Source of the DNA: Macrobrachium rosenbergii
Lineage: Eukaryota > Arthropoda > Malacostraca > Decapoda > Palaemonidae
Reading direction: 5' to 3'
Assembly (NCBI RefSeq): GCF_040412425.1
Contig: NC_089768.1
Coordinates: 1 to 64,000 of the forward strand
DNA: 64,000 nucleotides
In this document: positions 46,831 to 58,900 of the stretch, piece after piece
Numbering within the stretch: position 1 is the first letter of the stretch
Layout: each line of letters opens with the position of its first letter
Translations under genes and position numbers: made by a program
The notes under the pieces: generated by a model
Databases searched by the model: none
Told to the model about the DNA's origin: nothing
Seen by the model: only the letters and a program-made list of their open reading frames with translations

Positions 46831-47759
46831 TGTTGAGGCATGCTGTCTTTTGGTGAAAACTCTATATCAACGTTTTTTCCCTCCGTATTTGTCCGTTTCG
46901 CTAGGGGTTCACAAACATTGCTCACCCCGAGTTACAGACAAATACTTAAAGACTTCCCTCCTTCCGACCTGATTGCCGAGGCATCGAGAAGAATTCGCTT
47001 GACCCATCCTCCTGTGCAGCTACACAAGAAGCGGTTCTTGAGGCAGTACATCCCTGTGGGTTCAGGACTGGGAGACTTTCCAGCTTTCCTTGCAAGCACA
47101 GGCTTTCTCGCTGAGCGGCAACAGATATAGCTGGATATCCCTTGAAGTCCTCTGCAACACTGTCCCAGGGACTGGATCCGTCTTCGCTGGTGGTGTCGTT
47201 GTCGGAACTTCTTCCCGGGTCAGAGTCGCTTGTCAAGTCTGGACTTCCTCGTCTTCTCCGCCGAGGGCTGCTTCTCTCCCCTTTCAGTTTTGAAGAATGT
47301 AGGCCCTTGCGACCTAGTCTTCTATCTGAAGTAGCCTTCGTCTCCTTAGTCGAGAGTTAGCTACGGACGAGAAGCTTCTTCAGTCATGCTGTCCCAGGGA
47401 ATGTTTCCTGGGTGGCATGCGGCTCTCGTTTAGGGTTCCTGTCCGTGCTCTGCACTCGCCCTTTTTTTGAGAATCGTCGGATAGAGATATGCCCTCTTAG
47501 GTCCATCTCTCATCTTACCCTGGCCTTGGCGTAGAAGATGGAAGAACAGGGTGGGGATCATCCTTCTCGGATGTCGTAGGTGGACTCCAAATCCATTGGC
47601 ATCGACTGTTGGGTTCGAGTCCTTCTTGTTCCCCTCCTCCTTGACTTTGTATCGATGATCCAGATCATTCGTTACTTTGTCCTATTGGGAGCTGTGGTAC
47701 TTTCCCGAAAGGTTCGACATTCCTAACCTGGATGTCGTCAACGTTTTCGCCAGTACTGT

Positions 47760-48056
47760 CTCTCCCAAGGAAGAAGTGTCTAAGGGCACATCTTCCTCCT
47801 GACTTCGTGAAGCGATCAAGGAGGTACTTGGCAGCTGATGACAACGATACCGGTACCTTTCACCCGAGAGCTCACAAAGTCGATGGCTTGGTCCATCCTC
47901 GCATTCCGGAAGAATATGTCGGTACCACAGGAGCTGAAGGCGGGTGTGTGGTCCCAACAGACTACCTTCACCTCCTTCTACCTCTGGGATGTTGCACACA
48001 AGTCCTTGGACACTTTTTCCTTGGGTCCTGTGGTGGCTGCTCAACAAGTTGTGTAG
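47760..48056 (+). pseudogene. Tyrosine recombinase C-terminus, unit 1
   Basis: Frames through here read RAHKVDGLVHP, then QTTFTSFYLWDVAHKSLDTF and LGPVVAAQQVV before TAG at 48056. The last two match the C-terminal end of DIRS-type tyrosine recombinases, where the Y in TSFYL is the nucleophile. The expected H-x-x-R box reads HKVD, so the arginine is lost, and a frameshift separates the HKVD part from the Y part. Not active. Confidence 0.6.
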
Positions 48057-48588
48057 CTTATCCAGCTCCCTTAACGGGACAGGATTGCATCTCGCCTATG
48101 TTGTAATCTGTGATGGGGAGAATGGAGGTTGAGTGACTGGCCTCTCTTCTTTCTCCCCATCCTGGCTCTCTTCCCACGGGCAGGGAGCGGAAATGCCGTT
48201 ACAAGCTGGACCGGGCGATCGAGGCAGATAAGCGCATAACAGGAGCTCCGTTCTATTTCCGTTAAGGTTAATAGAAACAACCCCACTCCTTCCTCTTGCA
48301 AGGGGAGGAAGGAGACCATGACTATGAGACAACCCAATGCTTGTATTTGCCTTATTGTCATCCGACGTCAAATTCTTCCTAGCCTACTTTGCATGAACTG
48401 ACGTTTCCTCTTTCATGCAAAGGGACCCAGAAGTCTGACAACTGATCCTGCGTTTCTTACAACCCGATCTTTTGTCAGAGGCAGTTTTTCCCTTCCTCGC
48501 TCTCACGACCAGGAAGGGAAGACAAGGTGGTGAACTCCAGTCAGTTCAGAGAGACTTTCTCAGATTCCTCCCTCCAATAAGTGAGTCT

Positions 48589-48630
48589 CCTAATGTAAAG
48601 GACCGAGGTTTGTATATTGTGTCGGAACAA
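48589..48630. repeat. Inverted terminal 42 bp (right end of unit 1)
   Basis: CCTAATGTAAAGGACCGAGG to GTCGGAACAA is the reverse complement of the first 42 bp of the terminal repeat. Confidence 0.92.
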
Positions 48631-48922
48631 ATAACAATTTTTAAAGTAAATTGTATTTTTCCTAACTATACAAACCCGAGGTCCTTTACAATTATGCCCA
48701 CCTCATGCCACCCCTCAATCTGTACCTGGGCCAAAAGGCAAACTGGAATGTTTACATCCGGGCAGGCGGGTATCCCCGCCTACCTGGAGGTAGTTACTGC
48801 CTAACCACCTTGTTCAAGAGTTTAACGGCCGTTTCCAGCCTACGCCTGAAAGTATCTCCTAATGTAAAGGACCTCGGGTTTGTATAGTTAGGAAAAATAC
48901 AATTTACTTTAAAAATTGTTAT
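48631..48922. repeat. Hairpin element at unit 1/2 junction
   Basis: Arms 48631-48690 and 48863-48922 are perfectly complementary over 60 bp (start ATAACAATTTTTAAAG, inner end GGTCCTTTACA). The interior (48737-48862) contains most of the 158-bp terminal repeat in reverse orientation, including GGAATGTTTACATCCG. The outer 30 bp of the arms are a new tip unlike the TTGTTCCGACAC tip seen elsewhere. Confidence 0.92.
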
Positions 48923-51900
48923 TTTGCTTTCGGCCGTCATGCGTTGCTGACGTGTTTTCGGTTCTCTCTGCCTGATTGTCGTTAAGCTCTTATTATCCTC
49001 AGGTGATCTTCTTTCTGTATTTTTGTTTATATATACGTGTGTTTGATATTTGTTAATACAAACCCACGATTTGTGATAACCTTGCATAAGCCGTTCGTTC
49101 CCTGCCTGTGTCTTGGGTTTGAATTTCCAAGGGCATAACTGGAGAATAAGCGTAACCAAGTGGTAATGCTTCTCTCCAGCGCCCTTTAAAAAATACTGAA
49201 GGCGCCCTGTACTTTCGGAGATATAGTTTGGGACACAGTATCTTCACTCCCCTACATCCATCGGGACGTAAGAGTTAGTTCCCTTCTTGGGCTTCCGCCC
49301 TCCGTGTGTAAGGGGCATCACTAATTTCTACCTACTTATGCTGAGTGTTACTCGCCACCTGCGCTTAGACATTTGCGGGCCAAGTTGGGGGGTTACGGGC
49401 GTCGTCGATAAGTTCCGCTTCCACGGTGCCCTTGGTGGCCTCCCCTCTGTCCTTTTTTCTCTTCCCGTAGGTTCTTCCTTCTCCCCTTAGTAGATCTCTC
49501 TCCTTCGCCCTCTTGATCACTTAATAATCGGACCCAAGACCGGGCCTCATCTAGAGTACCTCCTCCCGCTGCATAGGACTGTTCCCCTTGTGAAGAGGAG
49601 GGCCTCCCTCTACTAATCATCTTTGTTTTTCTTTCAGGTTGACAGTGAGCATCGCAGAGATTCACAGCAGTAGTTGGCTGGATTCATCAAGAATATCTTG
49701 CATGAAGCAGTCCCGACATTCATTCAGTGTTGCCAATCGACCACAATACCTGATTAGATGACATATTTCCATGTCGGGATCGCTCTGACTCTGTTCCCGC
49801 CATATGTAGATCGATCGCTGTCATTGCTGGACTTCATTTATGCTGTTGCAATGCTTCCTGCGTATCCGTGGTCCATCTGCTCCTGCTGTTCCGTGTTATG
49901 CTCTTGTCAACTCGACAACAGTCTCTGGGCTGCTCTCCTGGTCTCCTGCCGCAGCCGCCCTTATCGCTCCTGTTGCTGCTGGTGACTTTCAAATGACATT
50001 CTGTCCGTTGCAGTAGCTCCTGCCTTCCGAACCGCTTCGTAGCTCCTGCATCAAATGTCCTGATCGTGCCCGCTTCTTCTCCTAGTGATCGTGCTATTGG
50101 CGCTTTCCGTTGTGTTCCTGCCAGCTGCCCTGGAGGTTACGATGTCTGCCATCCTGTAGAAGATGTTGGCGTGAAAATCTTGGAAGTGGCCTTGTGGAAG
50201 TGAACGTTCCTGGCCGTTGCATAGCTCCTGCTCTCCCCTTTGCCGTTTGCTCCTGCATCGGCTGTCCTGAACATTCCTACTGCTTCTGGCGGTCATGCCG
50301 GGGCCGCTTCCGTCGTTTCTGCCAGCTGCCCCAGAGGAAATCATTTGTCCGCCATCCTGTAGAAGATGTCGGCATGAAGATGTAGGAAGTCGTCCTGCTG
50401 AGGTGATGTTCCTGGCCGTTGCAGTAGCTCCTGCCTTCCAATTGCTGCCGTGAGCTCCTGCATCGGGTGTCCTGATCATGCTTTTCCTGGTGGTGGTGTC
50501 CTGGCTGCGTCCGTTGTGTTCCTGCCGGACTACCCTGGAGGTTACGATGGACAGGATTCTGTCCACCATCCTGTAGAAGATGTCGGAGTGGAGTGATAGG
50601 AAGCCATCCTGTGGAAGTAGCCGCCGTCCTCTTCATCTTATCTTCGATTTGAATCTTCTGCTATCTTCCCTTCCTCTCCCGAAAAGGGGTCCTGAGAATC
50701 GGACAGACCTCCATCAGCCAAAGGAAAGGAATGCTGCTTCTTCCCCCTTGATGCCCTTGGACGTCTAGGGACTGCCTCCTTCCGAGGAGGCAGTGGGCCT
50801 CCCCAACCTTCAGGCAGTTAGGAAACCGATTGGCATAGCCGTGGGTTTTTGTGTTTGGAAGCCACTTTCCACAGGCGGAGGAACCTCAGTTTGCAATCCT
50901 GTTCCCGAGTCTTAGAGGTTCCGCCTCTAAGATGGGGTTGCTCTCAGCGCTGATTTAGATCAATTGTCAGGCTATTTGCTCGAGATTCTATGGAATATCA
51001 GTATCCCGATCTGGTCTGGAGAGATTTTCCTGTGCCCAGTTTCTGAGCAGTGCGAGAAAAGGCTGAGGCACCCAGGTGTCTTGGCTCCTCTTCCTGCCAG
51101 CACCATAAGCGCTCCCAGTGTTTGCCATTGTTGGTCGGGTTCCCAGCCTGGTGTCTTGATCCTCTCGGTTCCCAACACCAGAAGTAGCAGGAAGAGATTC
51201 ACTTTGTGAGTCCTGCAAGACTTCTAAGGGACTGACTCTCTTCCGGGAGACAAGTTTCTCTTGTTGACCGATTCGCATTCTCCTGTGGGATCTTGCGTTT
51301 TTCCTTTTCTTCTAACGGCCTCTTCCACGCCCTCGTTGCCAGTCTTGGAAGTCTGCGTCTAAGACTGGTTCTGTGCTCATTCTTCTTTTGATCTATTAGG
51401 AAACAAAGCCGCTCTCGATTTTCAAGTCTCGTGGGTAGCTCGAATTCTATGAATCACTTCTGCTCCTCCTTTGAGGCACAGGACGAGAGAAAGTGCTGAG
51501 ACATCCAGGTGTCTGGTTGCTGGGACACCCAGGTGTCGGGGTGCCGTGTTTCAGGTGTTTGTGGACAAAGAGTACTGCCCTCCAGCTGCTTCATTTGCTC
51601 GGGCGGGCTTCTTCTTGTGTCCTCGAACTTTAGGGTTTGAGCACGCAGGATAGCAGACACAGAATTCCCCTTTGAACCTTCTTCTCGAGGGGCCTCGGCC
51701 TTTCCATTCTCCAGAAGTTTAGAGTTCCCTTTCTCTAGCAATTGTTCACAGCAGACCAGATCCAGCCTGCCCAGTTATGATTGTGTTGGCGCAATTGGCT
51801 CGGCTCGGCCCCGGTCGCACTTATGAGACTGGCTCTGCTCAACTCGGCTTGCCAGACTGGCTCAGCTCAGCTCGACTCGACTTGGCTGCCAGACTGGCTC

Positions 51901-54789
51901 GGTTCGCCCCACCTGCCTCCCAGTCCGCCGCATTGACCACCAGCTGGATCGCGTTCTTCGTGATCGGCTCATGGTTTTGATATACCGGTTTTTTCCGATT
52001 CAGGCTTGGCTATGTTCGAGTGAACTTTTTTGCTCTTCCCAGGAAAGCGCTTTGCCACGGCACAAGTGCTCTTCTTTCCCCGTGTGGCAGTAATCTCCTT
52101 CGGTTGATTATCACTCTCGGTCTCCCTCTCCTGCTTATCATACTGGCAGGACAGGTAGGGATACTCTTTTCTCCTCACCTGTTCTCTTCTCCTCTCAGTT
52201 GTTCCAAGAGGCGCGAGACGGACAGAGAGAGCTCCACGAAATTTTCTTTTCAGAGTTCAGCTGCCTGGCGTGCTTAATGGGTCGGTCCCCCAATTCTTCA
52301 GCTATTATAACCAGGTAGCCGAGGAGGGGTTTCATGGGATCTCTCAAGGTCCCCCTCCAAGGGGAGAGGTACAGGAGTTTCACGATCGGAAACAGCGAGG
52401 GTCTTCCTCTTCAAGTTACAATTACCCACGTGTTCTCAAAACTTAGCGCCGATTCGTCACTAATAAGGATCCCCAGGACAGGACCGCGGCTCCCCCAATG
52501 AATAACCTTCATCACTTGCAACCCTTGCAGTTTCCGAGGGGCCAAGAGTGTCAGGGACAGCCGTGGTCCTGGCTTCTGAAAGCGTTCTCGACCTGATGAA
52601 TTCTTTTCTTCGAAGGAGTTAATTTAGGTCGAGACACCAAGCTTCCACTCCTGCCTCGACAGAATATGAATTCTTCTTGCCTGGGAGGGTCTTGCTCTAG
52701 ACTGCAGTTTTTTGGCAATTCTGGTGCTAAGAAGAAGGACTTTGTCCCAATTGGATCTCCGGTTTCGTAAGTCCCGAGTTGGCTCGACCCAAGAACGAAC
52801 CTTTACTTGGTTCTGCCTTTCTCTTTCAGAGATTTGCCAGATACCCCGGTAATCAAGGTTCCCACCAGGGCAATGACTTGTCCTTTGGACAATGGCCAAG
52901 GATTTTGGGTCTTAGTCATCTCAACTCGACCTTGAGTTCAAGCCAGCCCCCCTCAACCCCTTAGCTAAGAAGTCCTAGGCTTCAGAAGAAGATTGCAACT
53001 GCTGATGCCTGGACGAAATAATACTTATCGAGTGTCTGGAACTGGCAGCGACATGCCAAGACCTGGGAATGGATTCCTTCAGGAGAAGTATCTATTTCCC
53101 TTAGGTCTCAGCAATTCTTTCCATCGAACTTTCATCCCACCACCTCTCCCGTGCTCCCGATTCAAAAATGCCAGCCAGGCTAGAGCTAATTGCCTCAGGT
53201 ACCCTGTCATCTTGCAGAAGCTTCCCCATGGTGGAAAATGGAAGTCTGCTTCCTTTTCCCTGTTCTTTCCTCTTCGATGTATGAGGAAAGAGTTAGGCTA
53301 ATGCTTGATTGAAGGAACCTTCGAATATGCTTGCATATTCCCCTCACATCTTGTGTCTACTTACGGATTCACAGATTGAGGAATAGGCGCACACTGGTAA
53401 GACCTTGTCTTGAATTTGTGTGACCGAGACATTTAGTACCTTCTCGTCACCGTCCTGGGCTCAGGGCAGCCTTTTGGCTGTCCGAGAACTCAGGATGGGT
53501 TTTGTGGCACTCACTGGTTTCATTGAACAACAAAACCACAGTAGTAGCATTTGTCGACAAACAGGAGGCAATCGTTTTTTCCTCCTGTTTCATCTCAACA
53601 TTTGAAGGTACTCGAGTGTTGTTCTATTGCACACTCGACAGCTCAATTAACCAGATGCATTCCTGGTGGGGATGTATTGGTAAGCAAGCCTGGCCTCGGG
53701 TTCGAGTGATCGGGACGGAACATGCTGCTCACTCTTTCTTAACGAAGATTCATGCAGAGACTGCTGGACTGAGAAATCCCTACCGTCCTTCTGTTGCCTC
53801 CTTGCACACAAGTCGGTAGTGTTTTCTCGCTGCCTCATACCAGACCAGGGGCCGCTCTGTTGAGGCATGCTGTCTTTTGGTGAAAACTTCGATATCGACG
53901 TTTTCTCCCTCCGTATTTGTCCGTTCCGCTAGGGGTTCTCAAGAACATTGCTCACCCCAAGTTACAGACAAATGCAGAAGAAGACTTCGCCTTCATCCGA
54001 CCTGATTGCCGAGGCATCGAGAAGAATTCCGCTTGACCCATCCTCCTGTGCAGCTACACAAGAAGCGGTTCTTGAGGCAGTACATCCCTGTGTGTTCAGG
54101 ACTTGGAGACTTTCCAGCTTTCCTTGCAAGCACAGGCTTTCTCTAGAGGTGTGGCAACGAATATAGCTGGATATCCCTTGAAGTCCTCTGCAACACTGTC
54201 TGAGGACTGGATCCGCCTTTTGGTGGTGGTGTCATTGTTTACCAACTTCTTGTCGGGTCAGAGTCGCTCATCAAGTCTGGACTTCCTGGTCTTCTCCGCT
54301 GAGGGCTTCTCTCCCTTTCATTTGTGAAGAACGTAGGCCCTTGCGACCTAGTCTTCTATGAAAGTAGCCTTCGTCTCCTCAGTCGAGTTAGCTACGGACG
54401 AGAAGCTTCTTCAGTCATGCTCTCCCAGGGAACTGTTTCCTGGGTGGCATGTACTCTCGTTTAGGGTTCCTGTCCGTGCTCTGCACTGATAAGCCCTACA
54501 AGAGTCGTCGGATAGAGATATGCCCTCTTAGGTCCATCTCTCATCTTACCCTGGCCTTGGCGTGAAGATGGAAGAACAGGGATGGGGATCATACCTCGAC
54601 TCCTTCTCGGATGTCGTACATGGACTCGAATCCATTGGCATCGACTGTTCTATTCGAGTCCTTCTTGTTCCCCAGCCTCCTTGGACTTTGTATCGATGAT
54701 CCAGATCATTCGTTACTTTGTCCTATTGGGAGCTGTGGTACTTTCGAAAGGTTCGACATTCCTAACCTAGATGTCGTCATATTTTTTTC

Positions 54790-55100
54790 ACTAGTACTGT
54801 CTCTCCCAAGGAAGAAGTGTCTAAGACACATCTTCCTCCTGACTTAAATGAAGCGATCAAAGGAGGTACTTGGCAGCTGGCAGACGATGCGATACCGGTA
54901 CCTTTCATCCGAGAGCTCACAAAGTCGATGGCTTGGTCCATCCCTCGCATTCGGAAGAATATGTCGGTCCACAGGTGCTGAAGGCGGGTGTGTCGTCCCA
55001 ACAGACTACCTTCACCTCCTTCTACCTCCAGGATGTTGCACACAAGTCCTTGGACACTTTTTCCTTGGGTCCTGTGGTGGCTGCTCAACAAGTTGTGTAA
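54790..55100 (+). pseudogene. Tyrosine recombinase C-terminus, unit 2
   Basis: Here one frame (54870-55100) carries both boxes: HPRAHKVDGLVHPSHSEEY, then SQQTTFTSFYLQDVAHKSL and LGPVVAAQQVV before TAA. H-x-x-R again reads HKVD. The Y-box is intact. The frame is better preserved than in unit 1 but still lacks the catalytic arginine and the domain's first half is broken. Confidence 0.6.
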
Positions 55101-55672
55101 ATCCAGCTCCCCTAACAGGACAGGTTGCATCTCGCCTATGTTTATGTATTGTGATTGGGAGAATTAATGTTGAGTGACTGGCCTCTCTTCTTTCTCCCCA
55201 TCCTGGCTCTCTTCCCACGGGCAGGAGCGGACATGCCGTTACAAGCTGGACCGAATCGATCGAGGCAGATAAGCACATAACAGGAGCTCCCGTTCTATTT
55301 CTGTTCAGGTTAATAGAAGCAACCCCACTCCTTCCTCTTGCTTGCAAGGGGAGGAAGGAGACCATGACTATGAGACAAACCCAATGCTTGTATTTGCCTT
55401 TTGTCATCCGACGTCAAATTCTTCTAGCCTACTTTGCATGAACTGACGTTTCCTCTTTCATGCAAAGGGACCCAGAAGTCTGACAACTGATCCTGCGTTT
55501 CTTAACCCGATCTTTTGTCAGAGACAGTTTTTCCTTCCTCCTCTCTCGACCAGGAAGGGAAGACAAGGTGGTGAACTCCAGTCAGTTCAGAGAGACTTTA
55601 TCAGATTCCTCCCTCCAATCAGTGAGTCTCCTAATGTAAAGGACCGAGGGTTTGTATATTGTGTCGGAACAA

Positions 55673-55981
55673 ATAACAATTTTTAAAAGTAAATTGTATT
55701 TTTCCTAACTATACAAACCCGAGGTCCTTTTCTTCAAGAAGAGTTTATGCCCACCTCATGCCACCCCTCAATCTGTACCTGGGCCTGGGCGAAAGGCAAA
55801 TTGGAATGTTTACATGCGGGCAGGCGGGTATCCCCGCCTACTTGGAGGTAGTTACTGCCTAACCACCTTGCTCAAGAGTTTAACAGCCGTTTCCAGCCTA
55901 CGCCTGAAAGCAATCCCTAATGTAAAGGACCTCGGGTTTGTATAGTTAGGAAAAATACAATTTACTTTTAAAAATTGTTAT
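55673..55981. repeat. Hairpin element at unit 2/3 junction
   Basis: Same design as at 48631: arms at 55673-55732 and about 55921-55981, near-complementary, with the inverted terminal repeat inside. The left inner end differs (GGTCCTTTTCTTCAAGAAGA). Confidence 0.9.
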
Positions 55982-58900
55982 TTTGCTTTCGGCTGTCATG
56001 CGTTGCTGACGTGTTTTCGTTCTCTCTGCCTGACTGTCGTTAAGCTCTTATTATCCCGGTGGGATCTTTCTGTATTTTTGTTTATATATACGTGTGTTTG
56101 ATACTTGTTAATACAAACCCACGATTTGTGATAACCTTGACAGCCTGTCGTTCCCCTGAATGTGTCTTGGGTTTGACCAAGGGCATAACTGGAGTAAGCG
56201 TAACCAAGTGGTAATGCTTCTCTCCAGCGGCCCTTTACGTAAATACTGAAGGTGCCCCTGTACTTTGGAGATATAGTTTGGGGCGCTATATTTCACTCCC
56301 CACATCCATCAGGGGTTTAAGGTTAGTTCCCTTCTTGGGTTTTTCCAGGCCCTCCGTGTGTAAGGGGCATCACTAATTTCTTCCTACTTATGCTGAGTGT
56401 TACTCGAGCTGACCTGCGCTTAGAGAATTGCCAACTCAGTGGGAGGTTGCAGGCGAATAGTCGATAAGTTCCGCTTCCACAGCGCCCTTGGTGGCCTCCC
56501 ATCCTCCATCCTTTTTCTCTTCCCGTAGGTTCTTCCTTCTCCTCTTAGTAGATCTCTCTCCTTCGCCCTCTGAAGACCGGGGCGGGGGGAATCCCATCGG
56601 CGACCTCGTCTAGGAGTACCTCCTCCCTCCTGCGTCAGTAGGGCTGTTCCCCTTTTAGCGGGAGGAGCCTCCTCTACTAATCATCTTTGTTTTTCTTTCA
56701 GGTTGACAGTGAGCATCGCAGACACAGCAGTAGTTGGCTGGATACATCAAAGATATCTTGCATGAAGCAGTCCCGACATTCATTCAGTGTTGCTTCGGGA
56801 TCGACCACAATACCTGATTAGATGACATATTTCCACGTCGGGATCGCTCTTACTCTGTTCCCGCCGATGTAGATCGATGGCTGTCATTGCTGGTTTTCAT
56901 GTATGCTGTTGCAATGCTTCCTGCGTATCTGTGGTCCATCTGCTCCTGCTGTTCCCTGTGTTATGCTCTTGTCAACTCGACGACAGTCTGTGGGCTGCTC
57001 TCCTGGTCTCCTGCCACAGCTGCCCTGATCGCTCCTGCCGCTGCTGGTGACTTTCAAATGACATTCTGTCCGTTGCAGTAGCTCCTGCCTTCCGAACCGC
57101 TAACATAGCTCCTGCATCGGATGTCCTGATTGTGCCCGCTTCTTCTCCTATTGATCGTGCCTGGGGCCGCTTCCGTTGTGTTCCTGCCAGCTGCCCTGGA
57201 GGTTACGATGTCTACCACCCTGTAGAAGATGTTGGTGTGAAAGGGAAGGAAGTGGCCTTGTGGAAGTGACGTTCCTGGCCGTTGCAATAGATCCTGCCCT
57301 CCGAACCTTTGCCGTAGCTCCTGCATCGGCTGTCCTGATCATTCCTGCCGCTTCTGGCGGTCGTGCCCGGGGCTGCTTCCGTGTGTTCCTGCCAGCTGCC
57401 CCAGGGGTTACGATGTCCGCCATCCAGATGTCGGCGTGAAGATGTAGGAAGTCGTCCTGTTGAGGTGATGTTCCTGGCCGTTGCAGTTGCTCCTTCCTTC
57501 CGAACTGCTGCCGTAGCTCCTGCATCAGCTGCCCTGATCATGCCTGCTGCTTCTCCTGGTGGTGGTGTCCTGGCTGCGTCCATTGTGATCCTGCCAGACT
57601 ACCCTGGAGGTTACGATGTTTCGTGTCCACCATCCTGTAGATGTCGGAGTGGAGGTGAAGGAAGCCGCCCTGTGGAAGTAGCCGCCGTCTTCTTATCTTC
57701 GATTTCGTCTTCTGCTGCGTCTTCCCTTCCTCTCCCGAGGTCCAAGGGGGTCCTGAGAATCGGACAGACCTCCGTCAGCCGAAGGAGAGGAATGCTGCTT
57801 CTTCCCCTTGATGCACTGTATGCCTAGGGACTGCCTCCTTCCAAGGAGGCAGTGGGTCTCTCGTTGGCTCTTCCCGACCTTCAGGTTATGAAACCGATTC
57901 AACATAGCCGTGGGTTTTGTGTTTGGAAGAGCAGGGAGGCGCGCAGACCTCAGTTTGCGATCCCGTTCCTGAGTCTTAGAGGTTCCACCTCTAAGATGGG
58001 GCTGCTGCTTTTCAACCTGACTTGTTCAGGCTGATTAGCTCTGAGTGCTCGAGATTCTGTGGAATATCCCATCCTGATCTGGTCTGGAGAGATTTTCCTG
58101 TGCCCAGTTCGGGAGCAGTGCGAGAGAAAGGGCCGAGGCACCCAGGTGTCTCGGCTCTCTTCCTGCCAGCACCGCAAGCACTCCCCGAGTGTTTGCCAGT
58201 GCTCGGTCAGGTTCCCAGCCTGGTGTCTCGATCCTATCGGTTCAAACATCAGAAGCAGGGAAGAGATTCACTTTGGAAGTCCTGCGGGACTTCTAAGGGA
58301 CTGATTTTCTTCCGGGAGACAAGTCTCTCTCGTTGGCTCTTCCCACCCTCGGATGGGAACCGATTCGCATTCTCCTGTGGGATCTTGCGTTTAGGGGGCC
58401 GCGAGAGCGCTGCCTCTCGAGGCCACGCCCTTGTTGCCAGTCTTAGAAGTCTGCGTCTAAGACTGGTTCTGTGCTTGGCTCTTTAATCTATTAGGAAACA
58501 AAGCAGCCGCTCCCGATTTTTGGAAGTCTCGTTGGTAGCTCGAATTCTATGAATCACGGCGCTCTCCTTCACGAGGCACAGGAGAGAAAGTGCCGAGACA
58601 CCCAGGTGTCTGGTTGCCAAGGAGCCACCCAGATGTCTGGGTGCCGAGACGCCAGGTGTCTCGATACTGCCCGCCAGCTGCTTTGGTTGCTCGGCCGGGC
58701 TTCATTCTTGTGTCTCGAACTTTAGGATTTGAGCATGCAAGATAGCAGACACAAATTCCCCTTTGAACCTTCTTCTCTCAGGGGCCTCGGCATCGAATGA
58801 GTTTAGAGTTCGGGAAACTAGCAATTGTTCACAGCAGACGAGTCCGGCCTGCCCAGTTCCGATTGTGTTCGGAAGAAACGAAAGAGTCCATTGGCTCAGC

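Larger units (their letters stand above)
41593..48630 (+). mobile_element. DIRS-like unit 1 (about 7.04 kb)
   Basis: Bounded left by the terminal repeat at 41593 and right by its inverted first 42 bp (48589-48630). Same-order landmarks recur in units 2-4: a GATTTGTGATAACCTTG phrase, a splice-acceptor-like TACTAAT...TTTCTTTCAG (42451), three 200-bp sub-repeats (42801-43412), a GACACCCAGGTGTCTGG minisatellite, a GGCTCGGCTCGACTTGGC minisatellite, a 65-bp intron-like stretch (45752-45816), RNase H-like residues near 46500, and recombinase-like residues near 47880-48056. No long intact ORF covers these parts. The unit is a decayed, non-coding derivative of a tyrosine-recombinase retrotransposon. 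Confidence 0.75.
48631..55672 (+). mobile_element. DIRS-like unit 2 (about 7.04 kb)
   Basis: Starts with the junction hairpin and ends before the next identical junction at 55673; a 7042-bp repeat of unit 1 in the same order and orientation. The GTGAGTCTCCTAATGTAAAGG junction, the 3' splice-like site (49637), the 63-bp intron-like stretch (52767-52829) and the recombinase remnant recur. Differences are scattered substitutions and small indels. Confidence 0.82.
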
